This document shows, piece after piece, positions 37,030 through 46,430 of a stretch of DNA of 64,000 nt. The DNA is taken from the NCBI GenBank assembly GCA_028736075.1, contig CP117875.1, positions 3,472,001 to 3,536,000 of the forward strand. Reading direction: 5' to 3'. Under the pieces are notes generated by a model. It ran no database searches, was not told the DNA's origin, and worked only from the letters and a program-made list of their open reading frames with translations. This DNA comes from Chryseobacterium sp. KACC 21268 (GTDB taxonomy: Bacteria > Bacteroidota > Bacteroidia > Flavobacteriales > Weeksellaceae). The translations under genes were made by a program, and so were the position numbers. Each line of letters begins with the position of its first letter. Position 1 is the first letter of the stretch.

Positions 37030-37208
37030 AATAAGATTTTGTTTTATGGTTATTTTAATTCTCTTTATTAAATAAAGAACGAATTTAGCAATTTAAAGCA
37101 AAATAAACTTAATTTTAGATATTAATATGAATAAAATTTAACAAAAGCAACATACTATTATTTACTTAATAACATAATAATGAAAATGTTCAAACAAAAA
37201 TGAATCAT

Positions 37209-37216
37209 TATCTTTG
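37209..37216 (+). promoter_or_regulatory. -7 box of dusB, predicting a leaderless mRNA
   Basis: TATCTTTG ends four bases before the ATG at 37221, so transcription should start at the start codon. The first ten bases (TATCTTTGCA) equal those before lpxD. Confidence 0.55.
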
Positions 37217-37220
37217 CAGA

Positions 37221-38210
37221 ATGGTAAAAATTGGCAACATAGAACTTCCTGATTTTCCGCTTTTACTGGCGCCGATGGAAGATGTAAGTGATCCACCTTT
37301 CAGAAAACTGTGCAAAATGCACGGCGCAGATTTGATGTATTCAGAATTCATTTCTTCGGAAGGCTTGATCCGTGATGCGATAAAGAGCCGCAAAAAGCTG
37401 GATATCTTCGATTATGAAAGACCTGTCGGGATTCAAATCTTTGGTGGTGATGAGGAAGCAATGGCAATGTCGGCAAGAATTGTGGAAACTGTGGAACCGG
37501 ATATTGTTGATATCAATTATGGCTGTCCTGTAAAAAAAGTAGTCTGCAAAGGTGCAGGCGCAGGTGTTTTAAAAGACATTGATCTAATGGTTCGATTGAC
37601 AAAAGCCGTGGTGAATTCCACCCATTTGCCTGTGACCGTGAAAACCAGATTGGGTTGGGACACAGATTCCATCAACATTGATGAAGTAGCCGAAAGATTA
37701 CAGGATGTCGGCATCAAAGCTTTGACCATCCACGCCAGAACGCGTTCTCAGATGTACAAAGGTGAGGCTGATTGGGAACATATCTCCAGAATCAAAAACA
37801 ATCCAAACATAGAAATTCCGATCTTTGGAAACGGCGACATCGATTCTCCGGAAAAAGCTTTGGAATATAAAAACAAATACAACTGCGACGGCATTATGAT
37901 CGGTCGTGGTGCGATCGGCTATCCGTGGATCTTCAATGAGGTGAAACATTTCTTCGAGACTGGCGAGATCTTACCGGAACCAACGATTTCCGAAAGACTG
38001 GAAGCTGTGAAAAATCACGCCCTTTGGTCCGTGGAATGGAAAGGCGAACGACCCGGAATTGTGGAAATGAGACAGCATTACAGCAACTACTTCCGTGGAA
38101 TTCCGCATTTCAAAGAATTTAAAACTAAGTTTCTTCAAGCATTGACACTTGAACAAATTGATGAGATCATCGAGGAGACCAAGCATTTCTATTTGGAAAA
38201 TGCATTCTAA
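37221..38210 (+). CDS. dusB: tRNA dihydrouridine synthase B
   Basis: A 329-residue FMN enzyme that reduces uridines in tRNA to dihydrouridine. The TIM barrel starts 'LPDFPLLLAPMEDVSDPPFR'; the substrate motif 'DINYGCPVKKVVCKGAGAG' lies near residue 98-116 and 'VTVKTRLGWD' near 135. FMN-phosphate contacts are in 'FGNGDIDSPEKAL' and 'GIMIGRGAIGYPW'. The frame extends back to 37200, but that part overlaps a -7 box four bases from the ATG at 37221, so the shorter form is taken. Family length (about 330) agrees. Confidence 0.93.
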   Translation: MVKIGNIELPDFPLLLAPMEDVSDPPFRKLCKMHGADLMYSEFISSEGLIRDAIKSRKKLDIFDYERPVGIQIFGGDEEAMAMSARIVETVEPDIVDINYGCPVKKVVCKGAGAGVLKDIDLMVRLTKAVVNSTHLPVTVKTRLGWDTDSINIDEVAERLQDVGIKALTIHARTRSQMYKGEADWEHISRIKNNPNIEIPIFGNGDIDSPEKALEYKNKYNCDGIMIGRGAIGYPWIFNEVKHFFETGEILPEPTISERLEAVKNHALWSVEWKGERPGIVEMRQHYSNYFRGIPHFKEFKTKFLQALTLEQIDEIIEETKHFYLENAF

Positions 38211-38215
38211 TTTTC

Positions 38216-38309
38216 TTTAACCACAAAGGACACGAAGATTTTCACGAAGTTCACAATTAATTTTGATTTCGTGCACTTTATGAAAAACCCTGTGTCCTTT
38301 GTGGTTAAA
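38216..38309. repeat. 94-base hairpin between dusB and the M1 peptidase gene
   Basis: TTTAACCACAAAGGACAC (38216-38233) is the exact reverse complement of 38292-38309. An inner CACGAA/TTCGTG pair extends the fold. It resembles the CACAAAG-type intergenic repeats at 32270 and 51815 and may be a folded double copy. Confidence 0.7.
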
Positions 38310-38398
38310 ATTCTATTAAATTAGAAAAAATATTTTATCGGAATTTCTGTAACTTTTAGCAGTTCGCCATCAACTTATTAAATCTCAAAAAAATAAAA

Positions 38399-40024
38399 AT
38401 GAAAAAACTAATTCTTGTCTCTGTTTTGGCAATGGGGTTCTCCAAAGCTCAGTTCTTCGAATCGCCGGAGAAATTTACCAAAACGGATTCCTTAAAAGGT
38501 TCTAATACCAAATTCAGAAACTTTTGGGACGTGAAAAAATACGACATCGTTCTTGAAGCCGACTTTGATAAAAAAAGCATCAAAGGAAGCAACAAAATCA
38601 GTATCGAAATTGAAAAAAATGTAACCAATCCTACTTTTCAAATCGACCTTCAAAATCCAATGAAGGCAGAAAAAATCAAAGCAAACTTTCCAATTGTAGA
38701 GCAAAGAGTTGATGGTGATTTTATATATCTTCACACAAAAAGAAGTTTTAAGAAAGGAGAAAAATTTGTGATTGATATCGACTTTTCCGGAAATCCTGTG
38801 ATTGCAAAACGTGCACCCTGGGATGGCGGATGGATCTTTACCAAAGACAAAAACGGAAATCCGTGGATGACCATTGCGGACGAAGGAATTGGTGCAAGCA
38901 TCTGGTTGCCGACGAAAGATATTTGGAGTGACGAACCGGATAATGGAATTACATTCAAAATAATTACCGCGAAAGATCTTGTAGGAATTGCTGGTGGAAG
39001 ATTAATTAAAGAAGAAAATATTGGCGATAAAAAAGCGTGGACGTGGGAGACAAAAAATCCCATTAATGCTTATTCTATCATCCCTTCTATCGGAAAATAT
39101 GTCAATTTCAAAGACAACTATGCTGGTGAGAAAGGAAAACTGGACTTGGATTACTGGGTTTTGGATTATAATCTAGACAAAGCAAAGAAACAATTCGAAC
39201 AAGTGAAGCCAATGATGAAATCTTTTGAACACTGGTTCGGGCCGTATCCTTTTTACGAAGACTCTTACAAATTGGTAGAGTCGCCGCATCTAGGAATGGA
39301 GCATCAGAGTAATGTAGCTTATGGAAATCATTATGGGAACGGATATCTTGGAAGTGATATTTCGGGAACAGGAATTGGGATGAGATTCGATTACATTATC
39401 ATTCATGAGTCAGGACACGAATGGTTTGCCAATAATATAACAGCGAAAGATCAGGCTGATATGTGGGTTCACGAGGCTTTCACAGACTATTCCGAAACAC
39501 TCTATGTCGAAAGTCTTTGGGGAAAAGCTGATGCTGATACATACTTGCAAGGCTTGAGAGACAAAATCCAAAATGACAAGCCAATCATCGGACAGTACGG
39601 TGTGAGAAATGAAGGCAGCGGCGATATGTACTTTAAAGGTGCGAATATGCTTCATACAATCCGTACAGTTATTAATGATGACGAGAAGTTCAGACAAATT
39701 CTAAGAGGACTTAATAAAGATTTTTATCATCAAACGGTGACCACAGAACAGGTTGAAAAATATTTTATTGATAAATCCGGAATCGATTTGTCTTCCATTT
39801 TTAATCAATATTTGAGAACTGTGAAAATCCCAACTTTGGAATATAAACAAAACGGAAATCAACTGACTTACAAATGGACCAACGTGATTCCGAATTTGAA
39901 ATTCCCAATCAGACTGGAAGACGGACAGGAGCTGAAACCAACGGAAAAATCACAGACTGTCACTTTAAAATCTGACAAGCCGGTTGAATTCAACAAAAAT
40001 TACTATATCTTTTACAACAAGTAA
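38399..40024 (+). CDS. M1-family metallopeptidase, secreted
   Basis: A 541-residue zinc aminopeptidase. A signal peptide (1-18, ending KAQ) sends it to the periplasm. The N-terminal beta domain (about 40-250) is followed by the thermolysin-like catalytic part: the GxMEN position reads 'LGMEHQ', and HESGHEW then E after 18 residues ('WVHEAFTDYSE') gives the full HExxH-18-E zinc site near 340-365. A short beta tail ends the protein; the helical C-terminal domain of larger M1 enzymes is absent. It probably trims peptides from secreted protein digestion. Monocistronic. Confidence 0.9.
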   Translation: MKKLILVSVLAMGFSKAQFFESPEKFTKTDSLKGSNTKFRNFWDVKKYDIVLEADFDKKSIKGSNKISIEIEKNVTNPTFQIDLQNPMKAEKIKANFPIVEQRVDGDFIYLHTKRSFKKGEKFVIDIDFSGNPVIAKRAPWDGGWIFTKDKNGNPWMTIADEGIGASIWLPTKDIWSDEPDNGITFKIITAKDLVGIAGGRLIKEENIGDKKAWTWETKNPINAYSIIPSIGKYVNFKDNYAGEKGKLDLDYWVLDYNLDKAKKQFEQVKPMMKSFEHWFGPYPFYEDSYKLVESPHLGMEHQSNVAYGNHYGNGYLGSDISGTGIGMRFDYIIIHESGHEWFANNITAKDQADMWVHEAFTDYSETLYVESLWGKADADTYLQGLRDKIQNDKPIIGQYGVRNEGSGDMYFKGANMLHTIRTVINDDEKFRQILRGLNKDFYHQTVTTEQVEKYFIDKSGIDLSSIFNQYLRTVKIPTLEYKQNGNQLTYKWTNVIPNLKFPIRLEDGQELKPTEKSQTVTLKSDKPVEFNKNYYIFYNK

Positions 40025-40114
40025 TCGATCATCAAAATATTTAATTAAAACCATTTCAAACTATATTTGGAATGGTTTTATATTTAACACAAATCAAATA
40101 TTCAAAAAGAAATT

Positions 40115-41623
40115 ATGAGAAACAAATTCATTTTCTGGGGAATCATTGTATTAATAGTCACCTGGACGACAGCTTTGCTCATAAAAGCACACTACTGGAT
40201 TCCGATTCTTCTTACATTTTTGTACATCTTAGGAATCTACAATACTTATCAGACAAAACATGCGATTCTTAGGAACTTCCCTGTTTTAGGATACTTCCGT
40301 TATATCTTCGAGGAGATTTCGCCTGAGATTCAACAATATTTTATAGAAAGGGAAACAGACGGAAAACCATTTCCAAGACACCAGAGATCTGCCGCTTACC
40401 GACGCTCGAAAAACGTTGGTGACACTGTACCTTTTGGAACTCAATTGGAAATCAACCACAGAAAATATGAAGGCATCAAACATTCCATCTACGCCAAACA
40501 TCCTAAAGAAGAACTTCCGAGAGTAACTGTTGGCGGACAGGATTGCAAACAGCCTTACAATGCTTCCCTATTCAATATTTCTGCAATGAGTTTCGGAGCT
40601 CTAAGTGATCGTGCGCAAATGGCTTTGAACCGAGGCGCGAAGAAGGGAAATTTCTATCACAACACAGGCGAAGGCGGGATCTCTCCGCATCATTTGGAAG
40701 GCGGTGATCTTTGCTGGCAAATTGGTACCGGATATTTTGGCTGTCGTGATGAAAGTGGAAATTTCAATCCCGACTTGTTCGAAAAATACGCGAATCTTGA
40801 GAACGTCAAAATGATCGAAATCAAACTATCTCAAGGTGCAAAACCAGGTCACGGTGGTGTTTTGCCAGGCGTAAAGAACACTCCGGAAATTGCAAAAATC
40901 CGACACGTAAAACCTGGAGTTACAATCCTTTCGCCACCATCTCACAGCGCATTCTCTAATGCTGAAGGTTTGCTGAGATTTGTACAGCAACTTCGTGATT
41001 TGTCTGGTGGAAAACCAACTGGTTTCAAGCTTTGCATTGGAGATACCAAGGAATTCGAAGAGATTTGCGAACAGATGAACATTCTAAAAATCTATCCTGA
41101 TTTCATTACTGTTGATGGCGCAGAAGGCGGAACAGGAGCAGCACCACCTGAATTTTCGGATGGTGTTGGTATGCCTTTGGAACCGGCCTTGATTTTTGTG
41201 AATAGAACTTTGATCAATTATGAAGTGAGAGATAAATTAAGAATCATTGCCAGCGGAAAAGTTTTAACGTCACTCGACATATTGAGAGCGGTCGCAATGG
41301 GTGCTGATCTTTGTAATAATGCCAGAGGTTTTATGTTTTCTTTAGGCTGCATCCAGGCTTTGAGATGTAATACCAATACTTGCCCAACAGGTGTTGCCAC
41401 ACAAGACAAAATGCTGATAAAAGGTTTGGATACGAATGATAAAACAGAACGTGTTTATCAATTTCATAAAAATACCTTGCACACTTGCAATGAGTTGATT
41501 GCAGCAGCAGGGAGAGAAACTTATGATCAGGTAGATGCATCTATGTTTATGAGAGGTGATGAATTTGAACATTTGTCAGACACTTATTTTCCGGATATTT
41601 TGGAGAATGTAAGAAGGAGATAA
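40115..41623 (+). CDS. Membrane-anchored FMN-binding glutamate synthase-family protein
   Basis: A 502-residue protein with two hydrophobic helices (about 5-20 and 25-42) followed by the FMN/Fe-S synthase domain seen in GltB. 'ISAMSFGALSDRAQMALNRG', 'HNTGEGGISPHHLEGGDLCW', 'GAKPGHGGVLPG', 'DGAEGGTGAAPPEFSDGVG' and the cysteines 'ALRCNTNTCPTGVATQDK' are all present. It lacks the amidotransferase and beta-helix domains, so it is not a complete glutamate synthase; its donor and substrate are unknown. Such proteins are often annotated as ferredoxin-type glutamate synthases. It follows the M1 gene by 90 bases and ends at a terminator. Confidence 0.85.
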   Translation: MRNKFIFWGIIVLIVTWTTALLIKAHYWIPILLTFLYILGIYNTYQTKHAILRNFPVLGYFRYIFEEISPEIQQYFIERETDGKPFPRHQRSAAYRRSKNVGDTVPFGTQLEINHRKYEGIKHSIYAKHPKEELPRVTVGGQDCKQPYNASLFNISAMSFGALSDRAQMALNRGAKKGNFYHNTGEGGISPHHLEGGDLCWQIGTGYFGCRDESGNFNPDLFEKYANLENVKMIEIKLSQGAKPGHGGVLPGVKNTPEIAKIRHVKPGVTILSPPSHSAFSNAEGLLRFVQQLRDLSGGKPTGFKLCIGDTKEFEEICEQMNILKIYPDFITVDGAEGGTGAAPPEFSDGVGMPLEPALIFVNRTLINYEVRDKLRIIASGKVLTSLDILRAVAMGADLCNNARGFMFSLGCIQALRCNTNTCPTGVATQDKMLIKGLDTNDKTERVYQFHKNTLHTCNELIAAAGRETYDQVDASMFMRGDEFEHLSDTYFPDILENVRRR

Positions 41624-41650
41624 TTCTTATTTCTATGTTGCTTAAAAACA

Positions 41651-41682
41651 AAGACCTATTCAGATTTGAGTAGGTCTTTTTA
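41651..41682 (+). terminator. Terminator after the glutamate synthase-like gene
   Basis: AAGACCTA (41651-41658) pairs with TAGGTCTT (41671-41678), with an inner CA/TG extension and T-run after. Confidence 0.85.
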
Positions 41683-41776
41683 GAAAATTCTTTTCCATTT
41701 CGTAAAGAAATGAAGTTCTTATGGTTATAGAATAGATCAAAATTAAAAAATCTGCTATCTAATTACAAAATACAGT

Positions 41777-41795
41777 GGTGGACATTGGGTGGACA
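41777..41795 (+). promoter_or_regulatory. Direct repeat GGTGGACA, possible operator of the TPR-LuxR regulator
   Basis: Two identical GGTGGACA copies (41777-41784 and 41788-41795) with an 11-base period stand about 90 bases before the regulator start. One helical turn spacing suits a dimeric activator. Role is inference. Confidence 0.4.
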
Positions 41796-41884
41796 AATCA
41801 TTTTACAATTAACCAATTCTGAATATCAATTATTTACAAATCAAAAACTTAATTATTATAAAAATGTAATTCACAATTTAAGTG

Positions 41885-43645
41885 ATGGAATCTAGGTTTT
41901 TTGTAATTTGCATAAACATAAACCATTATTTGAAGCATATTTATATTTTCACTTTTCTATTTTTCTTCTTCGGGGACTTTTTCTCGCAGCAGATTGTCAT
42001 TAATGAAAATCTGGATCAAAAGAAAAAAATAGAGTCTGTTATTCTTCAAAACAAAAACTTCGGAAAAGATACACTTGCACTCAAGGCATTTCTGTCGCCT
42101 CTTCTAAAATCTCCTGACAAAGATCTACAAGCCGTGTACTACAATCTTCTTGCTAGTGGTTTTGCTTCTGCAAATGAAGGCTTGAATACCAATAGCAATC
42201 GATATTTTTCCAAATCTTTGGCGTTATCAAAGGTCAAAGAAAATCATGGACTGGAAATTTGGGCATTGGTCAATTATGCTTTTTATCTGTATGATTACAA
42301 AAAAACTTCGGAAGCACTACAAGTCTATTTGGATGCTGATAACAAAATCAGGAATATAGAAAACACCGAGATTATTCTGCCCAGCGATTGTTTCAAAAAG
42401 ATTGGCTTTTTTATGGGAACAATTGGCGATACCAACGAAGCAATTGATTATCTAAAAAAAGCGGAACAATTTGCACAGCCTGATTCGAAGGAGTTGGCAG
42501 CAATACAGGATAATATCGGATTTTATTCCCTCCAGCTTAATGAATTTGATAATGCTAAAAAGTATTTTTCTAAGGCTGCCACACTTTCAAAAAAAATCAA
42601 TGACCAAATCCGCTATGCAAAAGTTCTGGGAAATCTAGGTTTGCTGGAATTCAAAAAAGGAAATCTGGAAAGAGCCACTCAACTTTTGGATCAAGATCTT
42701 GCACTTTCTAAAAAACTTAGCAGTGATTACAATACCAACTACGCCAGAATATTATTAAGCAGAATTCTCATCGAGAAAAATCAAATCTCTAAAGCCAAAA
42801 AATTGTTGACGGAAGCAGGAAAATTTGCTGGTTCCAAAGTTCATCTCAAAAAAGATGTCTTCGAAATTGAACTCCTGAACTTGAAGATTGCTCAGCAGGA
42901 AAATGATACGCAGCAGGAATTAATTTCATTAAGAAAACTCAACGAACTGGAAGAACAACTGACAAATGGAGACAGCGAAAAGAATCTGGAACGCAGCAAT
43001 ATCTTGGCACAGAAAGAACGCTACGCCAGCAAATTAAGTCTTGCCAATGCACAATTCGAAAAGGAACAGCTGAAAAACAAAGCCATTATTGTGGTTTCGG
43101 TTCTATTATTTTTCATCATCATTTTGTTGATTATTTTCAACCAGAAACAGCTTAAAATCAGAAAAGACAGATATGATAAAACTGTTTTAAAACTAGAATT
43201 GGAAAAAGTGAAATCTGAACAGAAACTCTCCGAAACCAGCAAAACACTGTCTTCTTACAGCACATATCTCACAGAAAAGAATGAACAAATAGAGCTTCTG
43301 AACAAAGAACTTTCGAAGATAAAAAATTCATCTTCCTCATTCATCGAAAAAGAAAAACAACAGTTGCAAAAACTTTTGGATTCTCACCTGATGACGGATG
43401 AAAATTGGATGAATTTCAAAAACGCTTTCCAAGGCGAATACCCGGACTATTTCAAAACTCTGATGACGGAATTCTCTGATCTCACAGAATCGAATCTGCG
43501 GATCATCACATTGATGAAATTGGGATTGTCCAACCAAGAAATCTCATCGTTACTCGGAATTACTATTGAAGCAGTGAAAAAGTCCAAGCAGAGATTGAAG
43601 AAAAGATTTGGTGAGAAATATGAAGATTTGTTTTTGGGGAATTAA
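41885..43645 (+). CDS. Membrane-anchored TPR regulator with a LuxR-type HTH
   Basis: A 586-residue protein in four parts: an N-terminal signal/anchor (about 15-38), periplasmic TPR repeats (about 60-390; 'IGDTNEAIDYLKKAEQFAQ', 'LNEFDNAKKYFSKAATLSKK'), one transmembrane helix (about 400-420, 'AIIVVSVLLFFIIILLIIF'), and a cytoplasmic coiled coil. The end is a helix-turn-helix of LuxR type ('LMKLGLSNQEISSLLGITIE', 'KKSKQRLKKRF'). The layout is that of one-component sensors in Flavobacteriia; the signal is unknown. The GTG at 41882 immediately precedes the preferred ATG. A direct repeat upstream may be its own binding site. Confidence 0.8.
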   Translation: MESRFFVICININHYLKHIYIFTFLFFFFGDFFSQQIVINENLDQKKKIESVILQNKNFGKDTLALKAFLSPLLKSPDKDLQAVYYNLLASGFASANEGLNTNSNRYFSKSLALSKVKENHGLEIWALVNYAFYLYDYKKTSEALQVYLDADNKIRNIENTEIILPSDCFKKIGFFMGTIGDTNEAIDYLKKAEQFAQPDSKELAAIQDNIGFYSLQLNEFDNAKKYFSKAATLSKKINDQIRYAKVLGNLGLLEFKKGNLERATQLLDQDLALSKKLSSDYNTNYARILLSRILIEKNQISKAKKLLTEAGKFAGSKVHLKKDVFEIELLNLKIAQQENDTQQELISLRKLNELEEQLTNGDSEKNLERSNILAQKERYASKLSLANAQFEKEQLKNKAIIVVSVLLFFIIILLIIFNQKQLKIRKDRYDKTVLKLELEKVKSEQKLSETSKTLSSYSTYLTEKNEQIELLNKELSKIKNSSSSFIEKEKQQLQKLLDSHLMTDENWMNFKNAFQGEYPDYFKTLMTEFSDLTESNLRIITLMKLGLSNQEISSLLGITIEAVKKSKQRLKKRFGEKYEDLFLGN

Positions 43646-44022
43646 TCTATAACTTTCTCTTTTTTTGGAATTTTGAATAATAGAATCAATGCCCAAATCT
43701 GCAAAACTGTCTGTAAAATATTAATGATTCCGACCACAGTATTGTTTTCCAAATCTTGAATTACAAACGGAATCCCCACGATTCCCAAAAATAAAATTAC
43801 CGCAAGTAAGAACTTAATCCATTCCGTTCCTTTGCTAATAAGATAACCAATTCCAAAAACGAAACCGACAGAAATTAAAGCTGTAAATATCTTCAGTCCA
43901 TTGTCTAAAGTATCATACATCCAAATTACATTTCCAATTCCAAGTGCTCCCGAGAGATAAATTAAATCTGCTGCTTTTTTATAATTTGGATGGATTTGGG
44001 ATTCCTGATTACTTTCATTCAT
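43642..44022 (-). CDS. Hypothetical four-helix membrane protein
   Basis: A 126-residue protein with four transmembrane segments: about 19-35 ('AADLIYLSGALGIGNVIWMY'), 42-63 ('LKIFTALISVGFVFGIGYLI'), 69-86 ('WIKFLLAVILFLGIVGIPFV') and 95-118 ('VVGIINILQTVLQIWALILL'). No family is recognised; small proteins of this shape are common near metabolic genes in Chryseobacterium. The track to a TTG at 44025 is not needed, as ATG 44022 follows directly. Its stop overlaps the stop of the convergent regulator by four bases. Confidence 0.7.
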   Translation of the reverse strand: MNESNQESQIHPNYKKAADLIYLSGALGIGNVIWMYDTLDNGLKIFTALISVGFVFGIGYLISKGTEWIKFLLAVILFLGIVGIPFVIQDLENNTVVGIINILQTVLQIWALILLFKIPKKEKVID

Positions 44023-44061
44023 CAATAATAATTTTAAAGGTCAAATATAATATTACCGCAA

Positions 44062-44091
44062 ACAAAAAACCAGTAAATAATTACTGGTTTT
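44062..44091 (-). terminator. Terminator of guaA
   Basis: AAAACCAGTAA and TTACTGGTTTT (44066-44091) form a perfect stem around ATAA; on the minus strand T-rich sequence follows. It also lies in front of the small membrane protein gene. Confidence 0.85.
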
Positions 44092-44109
44092 GATATTTAT
44101 TAATAGAAT

Positions 44110-45639
44110 TTACTCCCACTCTATCGTCGCAGGTGGTTTTGAACTGATGTCATAAGCTACTCTGTTGATTCCACGAACTTCGTTGATAATCCTGCTGGAA
44201 ACCGTATCCAAAAACTCATAAGGCAATCTGCTCCAAGTTGCAGTCATAAAGTCGATGGTGTTTGCAGAACGAACAACCGCTGTATATTCGTAAGTTCTCT
44301 CATCGCCCATTACGCCAACAGATTTTACTGGAAGCAAAACCACGAACGCTTGAGACACTTTTTCGTAAAGGTCATTTTTGTACAATTCCTCGATGAAAAT
44401 ATCGTCTGCTTCTTGCAGAATTCTTACTTTTTCTGCATCCACTTCTCCAAGAACACGAATTCCCAAACCTGGTCCTGGAAACGGATGTCTGTAAACTAAC
44501 TCGTGTGGAATACCCAATTCCTCTCCTACTTTTCTCACCTCATCTTTGAACAATTCTCTCAATGGTTCCAACAATTCGAATTCCATTTCTTCTGGCAATC
44601 CACCAACGTTGTGATGCGATTTGATCACTGCTGAAGGTCCTTTCACAGACTGAGATTCGATGACATCTGGATAGATGGTTCCTTGTGCTAGGAATTTGGC
44701 GCCTTCAATTTTTTTGGATTCTTCGTCGAAAACGTGAACGAACTCGTTGCCGATGATCTTTCTTTTTTGTTCTGGATCTCCAACGCCAGCCAATTTGGAT
44801 AAGAATCTTTCGGAAGCTTCTACCAACTTGATGTTCATATGGAAATGCTTACCGTAATTTTCCATTACCTTTTTGTCTTCATCTTTTCTCAAAAGTCCAG
44901 TGTCAACGAAGATGCAATTCAGTTGGTCACCGATGGCTTTATGAATTAGAACTGCAGCAACAGAAGAATCCACACCTCCGGAAAGTCCTAAAATCACTTT
45001 GTTGTCGCCAACTTTTTCCTTGATTTCTGCAACCGTTTTTTCAATGTAATTGGTCAGTTTCCAGTTCTTATCCGCTTTACAGATCTCGAAAACAAAATTC
45101 TCAATCATCTTTCCACCTTCCTCAGAATGAGAAACTTCAGGGTGAAATTGAACACCATATATTTTCTTTTCAGGATTAGAAATCGAAGCAATAACGCCAG
45201 ATTTTGCATTGAGTTCAAAACCTGCTGGCAATTGGGAAACTTCATCGAAGTGGCTCATCCAAACGATGGAATTTTGGTAAACACCTTTCAGTAGATCATT
45301 TTCTTTTACGATTTCCAAATGTGCTTTTCCATACTCGCCTTTTTCGCCTTTCGCCACTTTACCGCCCAAAAGATGTGCGGTCAATTGCATTCCGTAGCAG
45401 ATTCCAAGAACTGGAATTCCTTGTTCGTAGATTTCTTTTTCTACCAAATGGGCGTTCTCTGCATTCACAGAACTTGGTCCGCCAGAAAGGATGATCCCTC
45501 TTGGTTTTTTCTCAAGGATTTCTGACAATGGCGTGTTGAAAGGTAATATTTCTGAATAGACTTCCATCTCACGGATCCTTCTTCCGATGAGTTGATTGTA
45601 TTGGGAACCAAAGTCTAAAATGATAATTCCGTTGTGCAT
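44110..45639 (-). CDS. guaA: GMP synthase (glutamine-hydrolysing)
   Basis: A 509-residue enzyme that amidates XMP to GMP. The N-terminal class I amidotransferase (1-190) has the nucleophile Cys81 in 'VLGICYGMQL' and the His/Glu pair in 'GVQFHPEVSHSEEGG'. The ATP pyrophosphatase domain has the P-loop 'VILGLSGGVDSSVAAVLIH' near 215, and the C-terminal dimerisation domain ends in the family's 'DISSKPPATIEWE'. It is 18 bases downstream of the methyltransferase gene and may share its transcript. Confidence 0.96.
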   Translation of the reverse strand: MHNGIIILDFGSQYNQLIGRRIREMEVYSEILPFNTPLSEILEKKPRGIILSGGPSSVNAENAHLVEKEIYEQGIPVLGICYGMQLTAHLLGGKVAKGEKGEYGKAHLEIVKENDLLKGVYQNSIVWMSHFDEVSQLPAGFELNAKSGVIASISNPEKKIYGVQFHPEVSHSEEGGKMIENFVFEICKADKNWKLTNYIEKTVAEIKEKVGDNKVILGLSGGVDSSVAAVLIHKAIGDQLNCIFVDTGLLRKDEDKKVMENYGKHFHMNIKLVEASERFLSKLAGVGDPEQKRKIIGNEFVHVFDEESKKIEGAKFLAQGTIYPDVIESQSVKGPSAVIKSHHNVGGLPEEMEFELLEPLRELFKDEVRKVGEELGIPHELVYRHPFPGPGLGIRVLGEVDAEKVRILQEADDIFIEELYKNDLYEKVSQAFVVLLPVKSVGVMGDERTYEYTAVVRSANTIDFMTATWSRLPYEFLDTVSSRIINEVRGINRVAYDISSKPPATIEWE

Positions 45640-45657
45640 ATAGTTGTTGTAATATTT

Positions 45658-46422
45658 TTAAAATTTTGCGTAAATAAATGTTCTTTTGAATGGATAGAAG
45701 ACCGGCGAACCTGGAAGCACTTTTTTAAGTTCTGCCTTGTAATCCGCTTTGTAGTTTTCTCTCAATCCTTCTGGTAATTTTTCTAAAAAAGGGATGATGG
45801 CTGTTCCGGAAGCCCATTCGAAAACGGCATCTGAATTTTCCATCACGTGTGGATAGACTTTCTCAAACACATTGATGTCTTTTCCGTTGTTGTCATATAA
45901 GATCTTCGCGTACTCATCGATTTTCAAAACTGGATATTCTCTGACCCAAGCTTTGAATTCTTTTTTGTAAGGTTCTATTTCTGCTACTTTCGATAGCAAT
46001 TGATGAACGATAAAATTATGATTGGAAGGCACCTGAACTGCCAATTGTCCACCTTCATTTAGTTTTGAAATGAGGTCTGGAAAAAGTTCCTGATGTTCTG
46101 TGCACCATTGCAAACTGGCGTTGGCGATGATGAGATCAAATTTTTCATCCAACTCCAATTGTTCTTCGACGCTTCTTTGGAAGAATTTCAAATTTTCCGT
46201 GGAATGTTTTTCTGCCTTCTCCAACATCTCGGCTGATGAATCGATTCCAGTAATGTTTGGATTTTCCAGATAACCAAAAATCCCCGAAGTCAGTTCGCCT
46301 GTTCCGCAACCTAGATCGATGACAGACAAATTCGGTTTTGAATCTACGAGATTCAAAAGGTCAAAAAAGGGCGCTGAGCGTTCTGTTTTGAATTGGTCGT
46401 ATGTTTCCGGATTCCAGGGCAT
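45658..46422 (-). CDS. Trans-aconitate methyltransferase-like SAM methyltransferase
   Basis: A 254-residue SAM-dependent methyltransferase. The motif 'LSVIDLGCGTGELTSGIFGY' lies near residue 33 with the acidic end of strand 2 in 'ITGIDSSAEMLEKAEK', and 'FDLIIANASLQWCTEHQELF' near 95 matches the Tam (trans-aconitate 2-methyltransferase) subgroup. Substrate assignment is by similarity only. The leader holds a tandem 7-base repeat eight bases before the start codon (46431-46465), which may affect translation. Confidence 0.8.
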   Translation of the reverse strand: MPWNPETYDQFKTERSAPFFDLLNLVDSKPNLSVIDLGCGTGELTSGIFGYLENPNITGIDSSAEMLEKAEKHSTENLKFFQRSVEEQLELDEKFDLIIANASLQWCTEHQELFPDLISKLNEGGQLAVQVPSNHNFIVHQLLSKVAEIEPYKKEFKAWVREYPVLKIDEYAKILYDNNGKDINVFEKVYPHVMENSDAVFEWASGTAIIPFLEKLPEGLRENYKADYKAELKKVLPGSPVFYPFKRTFIYAKF

Positions 46423-46430
46423 CTTTTTAT

